From contig CAKTOW010000007.1 of NCBI GenBank assembly GCA_934590325.1, forward strand, positions 27,166 to 91,165: a stretch of DNA of 64,000 nt, read 5' to 3'. Both the position numbers and the translations under genes were made by a program. Source of the stretch: an uncultured Oscillospiraceae bacterium (GTDB taxonomy: Bacteria; Bacillota; Clostridia; Oscillospirales; Oscillospiraceae). The first letter of the stretch is position 1, and each line of letters begins with the position of its first letter. Below are positions 45,282 to 55,014 of this stretch, piece by piece. Under the pieces are notes generated by a model. The model saw only the letters and a list, made by a program, of their open reading frames with translations. It was not told where the DNA came from and ran no database searches.

Positions 45282-45306
45282 TGGAGGTGACACCCGGATT
45301 TGAATC
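45282..45306 (-). other. tRNA 3'-end fragment (probable integration site)
   Basis: The minus strand reads TTCAAATCCGGG, then TGTCACC, T and CCA: the T-loop, 3' T-stem strand, acceptor strand, discriminator and CCA of a tRNA. Upstream of this the bases do not pair to complete a T-stem or any cloverleaf. It is a duplicated tRNA tail, as left by tyrosine-recombinase integration. The terminator of the former tRNA is still attached. Confidence 0.7.
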
Positions 45307-45578
45307 GTCGCGGGGCGATTTTGCGTTGTGTTGACTGATGCCGGGAAGTGTTGGAAATACAGGGCTTGCGGGAAATCATGTTGTTAAATGCTGCCAAGTT
45401 GTATTATCGGATTTTGAAGTTATAAGGCTAAAAATAAGGCTAAATTTTGTGGCCGCGCGGAGTGGTACCGAAGCCTTTAGCTTAGAAAATGCGGTGGGCA
45501 GTCGACCTCATCCTTACCAAAAAGCTGTGGATGCTTTTACGGTGTACCCATTCATATCAAGGAGGAACCTTCAATCCC
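45307..45578. other. AT-rich gene-free stretch of mobile-element scar
   Basis: No convincing gene is present. An 11-bp direct repeat (ATAAGGCTAAA, twice near 45423-45444) is the only structure noted. Composition is markedly lower in GC than the flanks and continues to about 46100. Confidence 0.6.
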
Positions 45579-45915
45579 TTAATACCTTTTCCTCAGAATA
45601 TTGATTTGGTTGATAATTTCTGCGTCATAATATATCACGTTGCGACGCCAGCCACATTTGTTTTCGATGTAGTCAGTCATACCCACTACATCAATGTTGT
45701 AGTTTCTCGCATTTTCAGCGTTTCTATCAATGGTTGTTATACTGTCTATTCCGAGTTCCCGCTTTAGAAGGGCTCCAATGTTTTCGGTGTATCCTTCCAT
45801 CTGCTTGGCTTCATCAGGATACAATTTGCTATACAGCTTCTTGTTTTCCGGATATGGTATCCAGAAGCTTTCTTTTCAGGGTGTTCGGGTAGTTTCTCAT
45901 CGGCGTGGTCTCCTT
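45579..45915 (-). pseudogene. Remnant of a mobile-element gene
   Basis: The frame ending at 45579 encodes about 100 residues of AT-rich coding sequence (FWIPYPENKKLYSKLYPDEA, NARNYNIDVVGMTDYIENKC, YYDAEIINQINILRKRY). Upstream, a second frame starts behind AGGAGA with MRNYPNTLKRKLLDT but ends after about 25 codons, so a frameshift near 45860 splits the gene. Codon use and Asn/Lys content differ from the chromosome. It resembles cargo or helper genes of clostridial integrative elements; no family was firmly recognised. Confidence 0.5.
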
Positions 45916-45985
45916 GAAATTCCTCTCAAGGCGAAGCTTCCGATTTTTATCAAATTGTCAAGTGTTTCTTTGATTTTTTTGCAAA

Positions 45986-46022
45986 AATAATCCAGACCGC
46001 CCTATCGGCGGTCTGGATTATT
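45986..46022. terminator. Terminator at the end of the cobalamin operon
   Basis: AATAATCCAGACCGCC pairs with GGCGGTCTGGATTATT around the loop CTATC, and on the minus strand runs into TTTTTGC. It lies 90 bp after the last gene of the operon. Confidence 0.85.
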
Positions 46023-46112
46023 GCTTATCTTAATGAGATTACGGATAAGCCAGAGGTTTTGATTTTAAGCCTTGCCGCCGTTATGCAGTCTTCATATTTT
46101 GACTATTACCAT

Positions 46113-47021
46113 TTAACGGCTGGTAAAAAAAGGCTGTGGGCCACCCAGATGGGCTCCGCTTTCTGGATCAGCTCCGTGGTCGGAGGCCACCACAATCTCA
46201 TGCTCAGACGCCAACAGCCGGGAGAGCACCCTATCATCGACCCGGCGCAGGAAAGTCTCCTTTTCCGCCGAATCGTGGCGATGGGCCGCTTCATCCGCCC
46301 CGTTGATATGCAGCAGCACAAAGGGGCAGCGTTCCGCCGCTCGCAGGGCTGCCTCTGTCTTGGCGTCCAGATCCGTATCCACATCGCCAGTAGCCCCCTT
46401 TACCGGGAAAAGCTCCATGTGCAGCAGCCGGGCAATCCCCTTTACCAACTCCTTGCCGCAGATCACGGCGCTCTTCTGGGGAAATGGCGGCAGTGCTACC
46501 GGAACAGACTGTCCCCACAGAAGCATACATCGTTCTTTCGTCAGCAGTCTTTCAAAGGCATGGCGCAGTACCAAGCTTCCCTGCGGGCACAGTGCCCGCT
46601 GCCCGCCGGAAGGAATCTGCGTTACAATGTTATTCACAGTATGCGCCATGTGGGGAAATACCAGCAGTGCCTGATAGCCGCCCAGCCGGTAATAGGTAAA
46701 TGCAGGATCCTCTACCTTTGCCGGGGCACAGCAAGGCATGGTACAGCAGCCCTCTCCATCCAGCGTGTAGCAGCTGCCCCGCAGTAGCAGGTCATCGGGC
46801 CGGACGGGGATTCCGGCCCCCAGCGCCTCTACATAGCCTCGGAGATGTACCGGCAGATCCGTTACCCCCAACAGGCGCAGTACGCAGTGCAGTGTTTCCG
46901 GTGGGAAGCCGCCGCAGGTATCCACATACCGCACCGAACCCATGGACGCCAGATGGCCATATCGCTCCACCTGAAAGTGGGGATCCGTCATGCCGTCAAT
47001 CACGCATAATATCCTGCTCAA
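46113..47021 (-). CDS. ApgM-like phosphatase of the cobalamin operon
   Basis: The 302-residue alkaline-phosphatase-fold protein is related to archaeal-type phosphoglycerate mutase: RILCVIDGMTD at the start (metal Asp), HINGADEAAHRHD and ASDHGADPESGAHLGGPQPF with metal-binding His and Asp. It starts at a TTG behind GGGGGAG and lies 34 bp after cbiP. Such proteins recur in clostridial B12 clusters and are thought to replace the alpha-ribazole phosphatase (CobC) that acts late in nucleotide-loop assembly. The role is inferred from position. Confidence 0.75.
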   Translation of the reverse strand: MSRILCVIDGMTDPHFQVERYGHLASMGSVRYVDTCGGFPPETLHCVLRLLGVTDLPVHLRGYVEALGAGIPVRPDDLLLRGSCYTLDGEGCCTMPCCAPAKVEDPAFTYYRLGGYQALLVFPHMAHTVNNIVTQIPSGGQRALCPQGSLVLRHAFERLLTKERCMLLWGQSVPVALPPFPQKSAVICGKELVKGIARLLHMELFPVKGATGDVDTDLDAKTEAALRAAERCPFVLLHINGADEAAHRHDSAEKETFLRRVDDRVLSRLLASEHEIVVASDHGADPESGAHLGGPQPFFTSR

Positions 47022-47055
47022 GTCTCTCCCCCTTTTTCCATTGGAACTTGTTTCG

Positions 47056-48519
47056 TTATACTTCCCGGCGCAGCACCCGGTAGACAAAGGACATATCCAG
47101 TCCGCCGCGTACCACGTCCGCCAGCAGGTCGTACTGCCGTTCCTTGTAGCCGCAGGCGTCAAAGGTTGCCAGCGCGTCAAAGGACACGCCCTTTCTGGCG
47201 CACAGTGCTTTCAGGATCGTATCCGTGATGCCCGGCGCGTCAAAAATGCCGTGGACATAGCTGCCGTATACGTTTCTGCTACCGGTGAGGGCGGGCATCT
47301 GCTGCTGACTGCGGCCCATGTGGATCTCGTACCCCTCGTAGGCGAGTCCGTTCAGGCCGGAGAGCATTCCCTCCACACCGTGAAAGACGCCTTGCGTCTG
47401 GGTCTGCACCTTTTCACCCCGGAATTCGGTGTCCATCTCCAGCAGGCCCAAACCGTTGATCTCCGTGACACCGGCGGCCTCCACCTGCTCCGGGTCGGAC
47501 ACGGTGCGCCCCAGCATCTGATAGCCGCCGCAGATGCCGAAAACCAGCGTGCCGGCGTCAGCCGCCTTCAAAATGGCCGCCTCCAGACCGGACTGCCGCA
47601 GCCAGCGCAGGTCGGCAATGGTGCTCTTGGTACCCGGCAGCAGGATCATGTCCGGCTGGTGCAGGTCGCTCACCTGATCCACATAGCGCAGCGACACGTT
47701 TCCGTAATGTTCGAAGGGGCTGAAATCCGTGAAATTGGAGATGCGCGGCACACGGATTACCGCGATATCCAAGAGTTTTCGCTCTTTGGAGCGGTCAAAC
47801 CGCTCGGTCAGGCTGTCTTCATCGTCGATGTCTATATGGGCGTAGGGGATGACCCCCGCCACCGGGATGCCGCACAGCTGCTCCAGCGTCTTCAGTCCCG
47901 GCTCCAGAATGGCCCGGTCGCCCCGGAATTTGTTGACCACCACGCCCTTGATGCGGCGGCGCTCGTCCTCCTCCAGCAGCGCCACCGTGCCGTAGAGCTG
48001 GGCGAACACGCCGCCCCGGTCGATGTCGCCTACCAGCAGCACCGGCGCGTCCACCAGCTTGGCAAGGCCCATATTCACAATGTCATCCTGCTTGAGATTG
48101 ATCTCCGCGGGGCTGCCCGCCCCCTCGATAACGATCACGTCGTACTCTGATGCCAGACTGTTGTAGGCCTCCAGCACGGCGGGGATGTAGTCCCGCTTGC
48201 GGCGGAAATACTCCATGGCCTGCATATTGCCCCGCACCTGTCCGTTGACGATGACCTGACTGCCCACGTCGGTGGTGGGCTTGAGCAGGATGGGATTCAT
48301 GCGGGTATCCGGCTCGATCCCGGCGGCCTCTGCCTGCACCACCTGCGCCCGGCCCATCTCGCCGCCGTCCTTGGTAATGAAGGAGTTCAGCGCCATGTTC
48401 TGGCTCTTGAACGGCGCCACGCGGTAGCCGTCCTGCTTCAAAACGCGGCAGAGTCCCGCCGCCAGCAGGCTCTTTCCCGCATTGGACATGGTTCCCTGTA
48501 TCATAATATTCATTGCCAT
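47056..48519 (-). CDS. cbiP: Adenosylcobyric acid synthase
   Basis: The 487-residue amidotransferase adds four amides to the corrin ring using ATP and glutamine. The ATPase half has [20 protein letters not shown] and the glutaminase half has [11 protein letters not shown] with the nucleophilic Cys near residue 330. AAGGAGA precedes the ATG, which overlaps the cobD-type gene upstream by 10 bp. Confidence 0.96.
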   Translation of the reverse strand: MAMNIMIQGTMSNAGKSLLAAGLCRVLKQDGYRVAPFKSQNMALNSFITKDGGEMGRAQVVQAEAAGIEPDTRMNPILLKPTTDVGSQVIVNGQVRGNMQAMEYFRRKRDYIPAVLEAYNSLASEYDVIVIEGAGSPAEINLKQDDIVNMGLAKLVDAPVLLVGDIDRGGVFAQLYGTVALLEEDERRRIKGVVVNKFRGDRAILEPGLKTLEQLCGIPVAGVIPYAHIDIDDEDSLTERFDRSKERKLLDIAVIRVPRISNFTDFSPFEHYGNVSLRYVDQVSDLHQPDMILLPGTKSTIADLRWLRQSGLEAAILKAADAGTLVFGICGGYQMLGRTVSDPEQVEAAGVTEINGLGLLEMDTEFRGEKVQTQTQGVFHGVEGMLSGLNGLAYEGYEIHMGRSQQQMPALTGSRNVYGSYVHGIFDAPGITDTILKALCARKGVSFDALATFDACGYKERQYDLLADVVRGGLDMSFVYRVLRREV

Positions 48520-49574
48520 AGTGATTTCTCCTTGCAGAATTGCCGGATGGCCGTTATCAATGCTTCATTTTCCCCGTGAGGCCGCACCGCAATGCGATAC
48601 CACCCGTCGCCCAGCCCGTTGTAATTCCCACAGCCACGGATGGCGATACCCTGCTGCAGCAGGCCCTCCCGCAGCCCCAGCGGCCCGCGGAACAGCAGGT
48701 AATTGGCATGGGACGGGCATACCCAGAAGCCCAGCGCCGTCAGGTTATCCGTGAGCCACCGCCGCTCCGTGCGGACGAGGGACAGCGTCCTTTGCAGGAA
48801 GTCCCGCTCCGCCAGCGCCGCCACACCGGCACTCTGGGCCGGTGTGGATACGTTCCACGGCGGGGACGCGGCCGCCATGCGGCGCAGCAGCGCATTGTCG
48901 GCGCACAGGCAGTACCCCAGCCGGATGCCCGCCATGCCGTAGCTCTTGGTGAATGCCTTCAGGATCAGCAGCTCCTGGTGCGCTGCCAGAAGGGACTTGG
49001 CGCTGACGCCGTCCTCCGTGAGATCGAGAAAGCACTCATCCAGAAACAGCCGCGCCCCTTGTGCCGCGCAGTATTGCAGGATCTGCTCCAGCAGAGGGAG
49101 CGGGATCAGCCGCCCGGTGGGGTTGTTGGGGTTACAGAGGAATACCACCTCCGGTTTTTTTTCCTCTAAGAAGGACAGAAACCTCTCGTCCAAATCGAAA
49201 TTCTGCGCCTGATGCAGGAAATACCGCTCTACGCGGCAACCCACCTGCGCCAGTCCCGCCCCATATTCCACAAAGGTGGGGGCCAGTTCCACCGCCGTCC
49301 GGGGCCGCAGGGCGGCGCAGTATGTGTAGATCAGGTCTGCCGCGCCGTTTCCGCAGAGAATATAGGACGCCGGCACCTGCTCATGGCCCGCGATAGCCTG
49401 CACCAGCCGGCGGCAGTAGGGGTCGGGGTAGCGGTGCAGCCGGGGCAGAGCCCGGCACACCGCCTCCAGTACGCCGGGAGGCGTACCCAGGGGGTTGGTG
49501 TTGGCGGAAAAATCCAGCGTGATACCGCCGCCGTATACATCGCCGCCGTGTTGATTTTTTGTTTGATACAGCAT
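48510..49574 (-). CDS. cobD: Threonine-phosphate decarboxylase
   Basis: The 354-residue fold-type I PLP enzyme resembles histidinol-phosphate aminotransferase: [31 protein letters not shown], the PLP Lys in [17 protein letters not shown] and a C-terminal [10 protein letters not shown]. In a corrin operon next to cbiB this is the enzyme making (R)-1-aminopropan-2-ol phosphate (CobD in Salmonella nomenclature, CobC in Pseudomonas). Confidence 0.92.
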   Translation of the reverse strand: MLYQTKNQHGGDVYGGGITLDFSANTNPLGTPPGVLEAVCRALPRLHRYPDPYCRRLVQAIAGHEQVPASYILCGNGAADLIYTYCAALRPRTAVELAPTFVEYGAGLAQVGCRVERYFLHQAQNFDLDERFLSFLEEKKPEVVFLCNPNNPTGRLIPLPLLEQILQYCAAQGARLFLDECFLDLTEDGVSAKSLLAAHQELLILKAFTKSYGMAGIRLGYCLCADNALLRRMAAASPPWNVSTPAQSAGVAALAERDFLQRTLSLVRTERRWLTDNLTALGFWVCPSHANYLLFRGPLGLREGLLQQGIAIRGCGNYNGLGDGWYRIAVRPHGENEALITAIRQFCKEKSLWQ

Positions 49575-49585
49575 CTATGTCTCCT

Positions 49586-50548
49586 TCACAGTGCAAAGGG
49601 CAGCTTGACCCCGCAGCTCAAAAGCAGGGTGAGGATCGCTGTGACGGTCATCAGGCGGCACACGCGGGGGATGTCCTCGTGGGTGATCTCCCGCGATGCG
49701 TCGCCGATATACTCCTTTTTGTGCAGCACGCCGTGGTACCACGCATCCCCTGCCAGACGCACGCCCAGCAGTCCCGCGCAGACGGATTCCGTCTGCGCTG
49801 AGTTGGGGCTGGCGTGCTTTCGGCGGTCGCGGCGGAAGATCCGCCAGCCTGCCGCCGTATCCAGCCCCATCAGGCCGCCCGCCGCCAGCATCAGAAGCGC
49901 CGACAGCCGCGCCGGGATGTAATTCACCACGTCGTCGGCCTTGGCGGGTATCAGACCGATGTTTTTATAGGGCGGCTCCACATACCCCAGCATGGAGTCC
50001 ATGGTGTTCACTGCCTTGTAGAAAAATCCCAGCGGCGCGCCGCCGATGGCCAGAAACAGCAGCGGCGCCACCACGCCGTCGGAGGTGTTCTCCGCCACCG
50101 TTTCCACGGCGGCACGGGTCACGGCGGCATCGTCCAGCCGGTCGGTATCCCGCCCCACGATCATGGAAACAGCATGGCGGGAGGCGGCCAAATCCCCGCT
50201 TTCCAGCGCGTCATAGACCTTCATGCTCTCGTCCCGCAGGGACTTGACGGCCAAGATCTGCCAGCACATCACGCTTTCCAGCGCCAGACGCAGCCACGGG
50301 CTGACCAGACCGCTCAGCCACAGCAGCAGAGCCGGGACGGCGGTGGATACGATGACCACCGCTCCCCACAGGATGGCGCCCGCCGCCCGCTCGCCGGAGG
50401 GCGTTTTGGGGCATATGCACCGCAGCCCCCGCTCCAACACACTGATACATTTTCCAATCAGAACTACCGGATGGGGAAAGCCGTGGGGGTCGCCCACCAG
50501 AAGGTCTATGCAAAAGCCGATAACAAGTGCCGCAAGCGACCACATCAT
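49586..50548 (-). CDS. cbiB: Adenosylcobinamide-phosphate synthase
   Basis: The 320-residue membrane protein joins aminopropanol phosphate to adenosylcobyric acid. Markers are LLVGDPHGFPHPVVLIGK near the start, AVETVAENTSDGVVAPLL, and FFYKAVNTMDSMLGY; four to five hydrophobic segments follow the family. It overlaps the upstream fusion gene by 4 bp and is followed by cobD, its substrate supplier. Confidence 0.95.
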   Translation of the reverse strand: MMWSLAALVIGFCIDLLVGDPHGFPHPVVLIGKCISVLERGLRCICPKTPSGERAAGAILWGAVVIVSTAVPALLLWLSGLVSPWLRLALESVMCWQILAVKSLRDESMKVYDALESGDLAASRHAVSMIVGRDTDRLDDAAVTRAAVETVAENTSDGVVAPLLFLAIGGAPLGFFYKAVNTMDSMLGYVEPPYKNIGLIPAKADDVVNYIPARLSALLMLAAGGLMGLDTAAGWRIFRRDRRKHASPNSAQTESVCAGLLGVRLAGDAWYHGVLHKKEYIGDASREITHEDIPRVCRLMTVTAILTLLLSCGVKLPFAL

Positions 50549-52533
50549 GCCGTTTCTCCTCCGCCCTGCATCGTAAAAATATAAATGGGATTCTGTCCGC
50601 TCATCAGGTGGTAGCTTCCGGCTTTTCTGTCCCGCGCCGCTTGCAGGGATACCACCTCCGTCTCCGCAAAGGGGAACGCCGTCAGGCAGTCCGTCAGCTC
50701 AGCCACGGACTCCAGCGAAACGGCCGTGGCCACGATGCGGACATGGGGATTTTTTGCCAGCAGCAGCGCCACGATCTCGTGCATATTGCCGGCACTGCCG
50801 CCGATGAATGCGTGAGTGGGGGCTGGCAGACCGACGCAGGCCTCCGGCGCGCTGCCGCAGACCACCTGTAAGTTTTCCAATGCAAACCGATTACGGTTTT
50901 GCCCCAGCAGCGCTGCGGCATCCTCTCGCCGCTCTACGGCGCAGACAAGCCCTTGCTTTGCCTGTAAGGCCATTTCCACCGACACTGAGCCGGTACCGGC
51001 GCCGATGTCCCAGCAGACGCTCCGCTCCGTCAGCCGCAGCTTGGAAAGGCACACCGCCCGCACCTCACTTTTGGTCATGGGAACCACGGGCATTCCCTCC
51101 GCGCTGCGGAGAAAGGCGTCATCCGGCAGACCCGGTGTGACCACCGCGTCGGGATGGGGGTTTTCGATAAGCGCCACGCTCAGAGGGGCATAGACACCAT
51201 CCGTCAGCTCCGCCGCCGTGCCGCGCACGATGCGCTCATCCGGGTAGCCCAGCCGCTGGCCCACATACACAGAGACGTGGCCCAGATCACCCTCTGTCAG
51301 CGTACGGCACAGGTCGTTGATGCCGCGCTCGCCGCCTACCAGCGCAAAGAGGCGGCTGGTTGCCCGCACCTCCGGCAGAATGTTGTGCTGCCGCCCGTGG
51401 AGACTCACCACCCGGACATCCTCATAGGAGGTCCGGAGCCGGGCGCACAGATAGGACAACGAGCTCAAACCCGGCAGCACCGCCGTGTCGCAGCCCTCCA
51501 GCAGGGGCAGCAGCTTTTTCGTGCCGCTGAAGAAGCCGGTATCGCCGGACATGACCACCGCGAAGCGGCGGTACTCCCAGTGGGTGCGGATAAAGTCCGC
51601 AATATCCTGCGGCGCAATGGCGTCGCAGGTGTGCTGTCCCGGCCGCGCCACAGCCTCCAGCATCCGTTTTGCGCCGATGAGACAGTCCGCCGCCTCAATG
51701 GTTTCACTGACCTCACGGGTCATAGCCTCCCGGCTGCCGGGGCCGATGCCGACGATCCGCACCTGCGGCCGGACGGTGCAGCCGAACCGCTTACACAGCA
51801 CATCCAGCACCGCCGCAAAGGGAAGCCCCTCCCGCTGGGGCGGGCGGCCAATGACCACCAGACCTGCGCCCGCCTTCCGGGCGGCGGATGCCTTAGCGGG
51901 AAAGCCGCCGGCTTCGCCGCCGTCCTTGGTCACCATCCATGCGGCGTCGGCAAACCGCAGTGTGGCCAGATCCATCTCCTCGGAGAAAGGCCCCTGCATG
52001 GCGATGATATGGGCGGCCTTCAGCCCCGCTGCGCGGCAGGCCTCCAGCGAGGCATCCATGGGCAGCACCCGGGCGTATACCCGCTGGGTAAAATCGGGGA
52101 TGCCGCTATACGCCGCCAGTTCCTTACTGCCGGTGGTCAGCAGGATATTGCCCCGCGTACTCTCCAGAAATGCGGCGGCCGCCGCCGCATTCTCCACGCA
52201 GACCACATCCTCCGTCTGTTCGGAGGATTGCCGCAGCAGGCGCAGATACTCCGTCTCCGTTTCCCGACAGGCTGTGCAGATGCTCTCGGTGATGGAGGTG
52301 GCATAGGGGTGGGTAGCGTCGATGACCAGATCGAACCGCATCCTTTGCAGCATCCGGATGATGTCCTCTACCGGGATGCGTCCCGCCAGAACCGTAATGT
52401 TTTCCGCCTCCGGCAGCAGCGTTTCACCGTACTCCGTGGCCACGCATACCGTAGCCTGCACCGGCTGTCCGGCCAGGAATTCCACCAGCTCCCGGCCCTC
52501 CGTGGTGCCGGCAAACACGCAGATATTACACAT
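50545..52533 (-). CDS. CbiJ-CbiE-CbiT fusion protein
   Basis: This 662-residue protein combines three corrin enzymes. Residues 1-250 are cobalt-precorrin-6A reductase (CFAGTTEGRELVEFL, VIDATHPYATSITE, WMVTKDGGEAGGF). About 257-455 is the C5-methyltransferase CbiE (VRIVGIGPGSREAMT, VMSGDTGFFSGTKKLLPLL). About 470-662 is the C15-methyltransferase/decarboxylase CbiT (GMPVVPMTKSEVRA, WDIGAGTGSVSVEMAL). CbiE-CbiT fusions (CobL) are common; adding the reductase in front gives three consecutive steps in one chain. It overlaps cbiH by 8 bp. Confidence 0.95.
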   Translation of the reverse strand: MCNICVFAGTTEGRELVEFLAGQPVQATVCVATEYGETLLPEAENITVLAGRIPVEDIIRMLQRMRFDLVIDATHPYATSITESICTACRETETEYLRLLRQSSEQTEDVVCVENAAAAAAFLESTRGNILLTTGSKELAAYSGIPDFTQRVYARVLPMDASLEACRAAGLKAAHIIAMQGPFSEEMDLATLRFADAAWMVTKDGGEAGGFPAKASAARKAGAGLVVIGRPPQREGLPFAAVLDVLCKRFGCTVRPQVRIVGIGPGSREAMTREVSETIEAADCLIGAKRMLEAVARPGQHTCDAIAPQDIADFIRTHWEYRRFAVVMSGDTGFFSGTKKLLPLLEGCDTAVLPGLSSLSYLCARLRTSYEDVRVVSLHGRQHNILPEVRATSRLFALVGGERGINDLCRTLTEGDLGHVSVYVGQRLGYPDERIVRGTAAELTDGVYAPLSVALIENPHPDAVVTPGLPDDAFLRSAEGMPVVPMTKSEVRAVCLSKLRLTERSVCWDIGAGTGSVSVEMALQAKQGLVCAVERREDAAALLGQNRNRFALENLQVVCGSAPEACVGLPAPTHAFIGGSAGNMHEIVALLLAKNPHVRIVATAVSLESVAELTDCLTAFPFAETEVVSLQAARDRKAGSYHLMSGQNPIYIFTMQGGGETA

Positions 52534-53257
52534 TGCGGTATCCTCTGGGTGTGACCAGTTGACCGGCCACCGTTTTGACGGCGGCGCTGCCGATCAGCAC
52601 GGTGCAGAACATATCCACCTCCGCCTCCCGCAGCTCTGCCAGCGTCAGGATGCGGCTGCTCTGCCCCTCACGGCCAATATTGCGCACGATGCCGCACAGC
52701 CGCTCTCCCGGCAGACGGCGCAGCAGGATATCGCAGGCCCGCTTCAGGTGGTCGGGTCTGCCGTGGCTGGCGGGGTTGTACAGGGCGATGGTCAGATCCG
52801 CCGCCGCCGCGCAGTCCAGCCGCTTTTCGATGGTTTCCCACGGCGTCAGCCGATCGCTGAGGCTGATGACCGCAAAGTCGTGGGTCAGCGGCGCACCCAG
52901 CACCGCTGCGGCGCTGCAAGCCGCCGTCAGACCAGGCACCACCTGAATTTCAGGCTCCTGCGCCTCGCCCCGCAGCTCATAGACCAGCGCCGCCATGCCG
53001 TAGATGCCGCTGTCACCGGAGCAGACCATGGCGACGGTCTTACCGCTGCGCGCCAGCTCCAGCGCCAGCTGGCAGCGCTCGGCCTCCCGTGTCATGGGAG
53101 TGGAGTGAAGCTCCTTGCCGGGGTAGCGATCCCGCACCAGATCCACATACACCGGGTAGCCTACGATGGCGTCACACGCCCGCAGGGCGGTATCCGCCCG
53201 AATGGTCATATCCTCATAGCTGCCCGGCCCGATACCTACTACAATTACCTTACCCAA
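52526..53257 (-). CDS. cbiH: Cobalt-precorrin-3 C17-methyltransferase
   Basis: The 243-residue SAM-dependent tetrapyrrole methylase has KVIVVGIGPGSYEDMTIRA at the start and AMVCSGDSGIYGMA as the second SAM loop. It methylates C17 and contracts the ring. No [4Fe-4S]-type extension of CobJ is seen. It overlaps cbiG by 8 bp. Confidence 0.94.
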   Translation of the reverse strand: MGKVIVVGIGPGSYEDMTIRADTALRACDAIVGYPVYVDLVRDRYPGKELHSTPMTREAERCQLALELARSGKTVAMVCSGDSGIYGMAALVYELRGEAQEPEIQVVPGLTAACSAAAVLGAPLTHDFAVISLSDRLTPWETIEKRLDCAAAADLTIALYNPASHGRPDHLKRACDILLRRLPGERLCGIVRNIGREGQSSRILTLAELREAEVDMFCTVLIGSAAVKTVAGQLVTPRGYRNV

Positions 53258-54260
53258 AGCGCACCTCCCAATGCTCCGCCGCGACGGCGATGGTCACGCC
53301 GTCCCGCGCTGTTTTTTGTACGATCAGTTTTTCGGCATCCAGCAGCGCCGCCCGCTCACAGACATTGTCCACGCCGGTAACGGAGCGGACGAAGTCGGAG
53401 GGAGTGAAGTCACCCGCCACATCCCGCAGCTGCTGCGCCGTGTAAAAATGCACCGGCCAGTTGTTTTTCTCACAGGCGGCCAGCAGGCCTGCCTCGTCCT
53501 GCTTCAGGTCGATGGAACAAACGCCGCAGATGGCCGCCGTGTCCAGCCCATTTTCCGCGAACACTGTCTGCACCGCACGCACCACCGCCTCGGCGGAGAT
53601 GCCCCGCCGGCAGCCTACACCTACCCGCAGTACGCGAGGGATAAGCCGCAGGGTGCGGGCGAAGTGTGCCTTTGTACGCCAGCCAATGAAAACGCCCAGC
53701 GGGCCGCTCTCCCCGGCAAACGTACCCTCCGGCAGGGGGGCGGGCAGAGAAAACTGGCTGCAAAGGGGGATATCCTCCTCTAAGATCGCCGCCGAAACCG
53801 CCTTGGCAAGCCCCATGTCAGAGATGACGCAGCCGTGCCGGGCAGCCCATGCGTCCACGGAAAATTTGCCGCGGACATCGGTGGCGGTGGTGACCACCGC
53901 CGTGGCCCCCAGCTTTTCCGCCAGCTCCACCGCCAGCGCGTTGGCGCCGCCGATATGGCCGGAGAGCAGGGGGATCACAAACCGCCCCGCCTCGTCGATG
54001 CAAACCACCGCCGGGTCGGTTTTTTTGCTTTTGACATAGGGGGCGATCTCCCGCACGGCGATGCCGCAGGCCCCCACAAAGATCAGTGCGTCCATGGAGG
54101 AAAAGCTCGCGCCATATACCGCCTTGTCCAGCGGCAGAAAGCCCGGCTCTTCAAAACGCGGCATGGTATAGCACATCCATGCCTCCTCCGGCAGCGCCGC
54201 CAGTATCCGCCGCGCCGTGGCGCAGCCACCGCGGCTGAAAGTAAACAGGGCGGCTCTCAT
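53250..54260 (-). CDS. cbiG: Cobalt-precorrin-5A hydrolase
   Basis: The 336-residue protein opens the ring-A lactone and releases acetaldehyde, the hallmark of the anaerobic route. The N-terminal part (FVGACGIAVREIAPYV, SGHIGGANALAVELA), the middle and the C-terminal CbiG domains (VGVGCRRGISAEAVVRAV) are all present. It overlaps cbiF by 4 bp. Confidence 0.94.
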   Translation of the reverse strand: MRAALFTFSRGGCATARRILAALPEEAWMCYTMPRFEEPGFLPLDKAVYGASFSSMDALIFVGACGIAVREIAPYVKSKKTDPAVVCIDEAGRFVIPLLSGHIGGANALAVELAEKLGATAVVTTATDVRGKFSVDAWAARHGCVISDMGLAKAVSAAILEEDIPLCSQFSLPAPLPEGTFAGESGPLGVFIGWRTKAHFARTLRLIPRVLRVGVGCRRGISAEAVVRAVQTVFAENGLDTAAICGVCSIDLKQDEAGLLAACEKNNWPVHFYTAQQLRDVAGDFTPSDFVRSVTGVDNVCERAALLDAEKLIVQKTARDGVTIAVAAEHWEVRFG

Positions 54261-55012
54261 TGCGCCCCCTTGCGGAACTCCGTTGTAAAGTTGGGGTGAT
54301 ACAGCAGCGAGCGCAGATAGGTGTCACCCAGACAGTTGCCCACCACGATCAGCGAGGTCTTGGTCAGACCGTTGCCTGTCACCGTCTCGTGGAGCGTCCC
54401 CACCGTGCAGCGGAAGATATGCTCCTCCGGCCAAGTGGCCTTGTAGACCACTGCCGCCGGGGTGTCAGCGGTATAGCCTCCCGCCAGCAGCTCATCTTGC
54501 AGCAGTTCGGTCAGTGAGGTGCTGAGAAACAGCACCATGGTGGCCTGATGGGCCGCCAGCGAGCGGATGGACTCCCGCTCCGGCACCGGGGTGCGGCCCG
54601 GGGCGCGGGTGATGATGACGGTCTGGCTCACATCGGGCAGGGTGTACTCCGCCCGCAGCGCGGACGCTGCGCCGCAGAAGGCGCTTACGCCGGGGCAGAC
54701 ATCGTAGACAATGTCCCGCTTTTCCAGCTCGTCGAACTGCTCCCGCACCGCACCATAGATGCTGGAATCCCCCGTGTGCAGACGCACCGTGGTCTTTCCC
54801 TCCGCCTCCGCCTTCTCGATGAGGGCGATGACCTCTTCCAGCGTCAGTTTGGCGCTGTCGTGGATCTCGCAGCCGGGCTTGGTATAGTCCAGCAGCGCCG
54901 GATTCACCAAAGACCCTGCGTAGATCACCACATCGGCCTCGCCCAGCAGCTTGGCGCCCCGGACGGTAATAAGGTCGGCAGCGCCGCTGCCCGCTCCCAC
55001 AAAATGTACCAT
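54257..55012 (-). CDS. cbiF: Cobalt-precorrin-4 C11-methyltransferase
   Basis: The 251-residue tetrapyrrole methylase shows MVHFVGAGSGAADLITVRGA, YAGSLVNPALLDY, and RLHTGDSSIYGAVREQ, the specific pattern of CbiF/CobM. It lies 2 bp after cbiD. Confidence 0.95.
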   Translation of the reverse strand: MVHFVGAGSGAADLITVRGAKLLGEADVVIYAGSLVNPALLDYTKPGCEIHDSAKLTLEEVIALIEKAEAEGKTTVRLHTGDSSIYGAVREQFDELEKRDIVYDVCPGVSAFCGAASALRAEYTLPDVSQTVIITRAPGRTPVPERESIRSLAAHQATMVLFLSTSLTELLQDELLAGGYTADTPAAVVYKATWPEEHIFRCTVGTLHETVTGNGLTKTSLIVVGNCLGDTYLRSLLYHPNFTTEFRKGAQ

Positions 55013-55014
55013 TG

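Noticed and set aside
45282..45306. A complete tRNA gene on the minus strand
   Set aside because: Only the T-loop, one T-stem strand, acceptor strand and CCA are present; no anticodon or D arm can be folded from the upstream bases.
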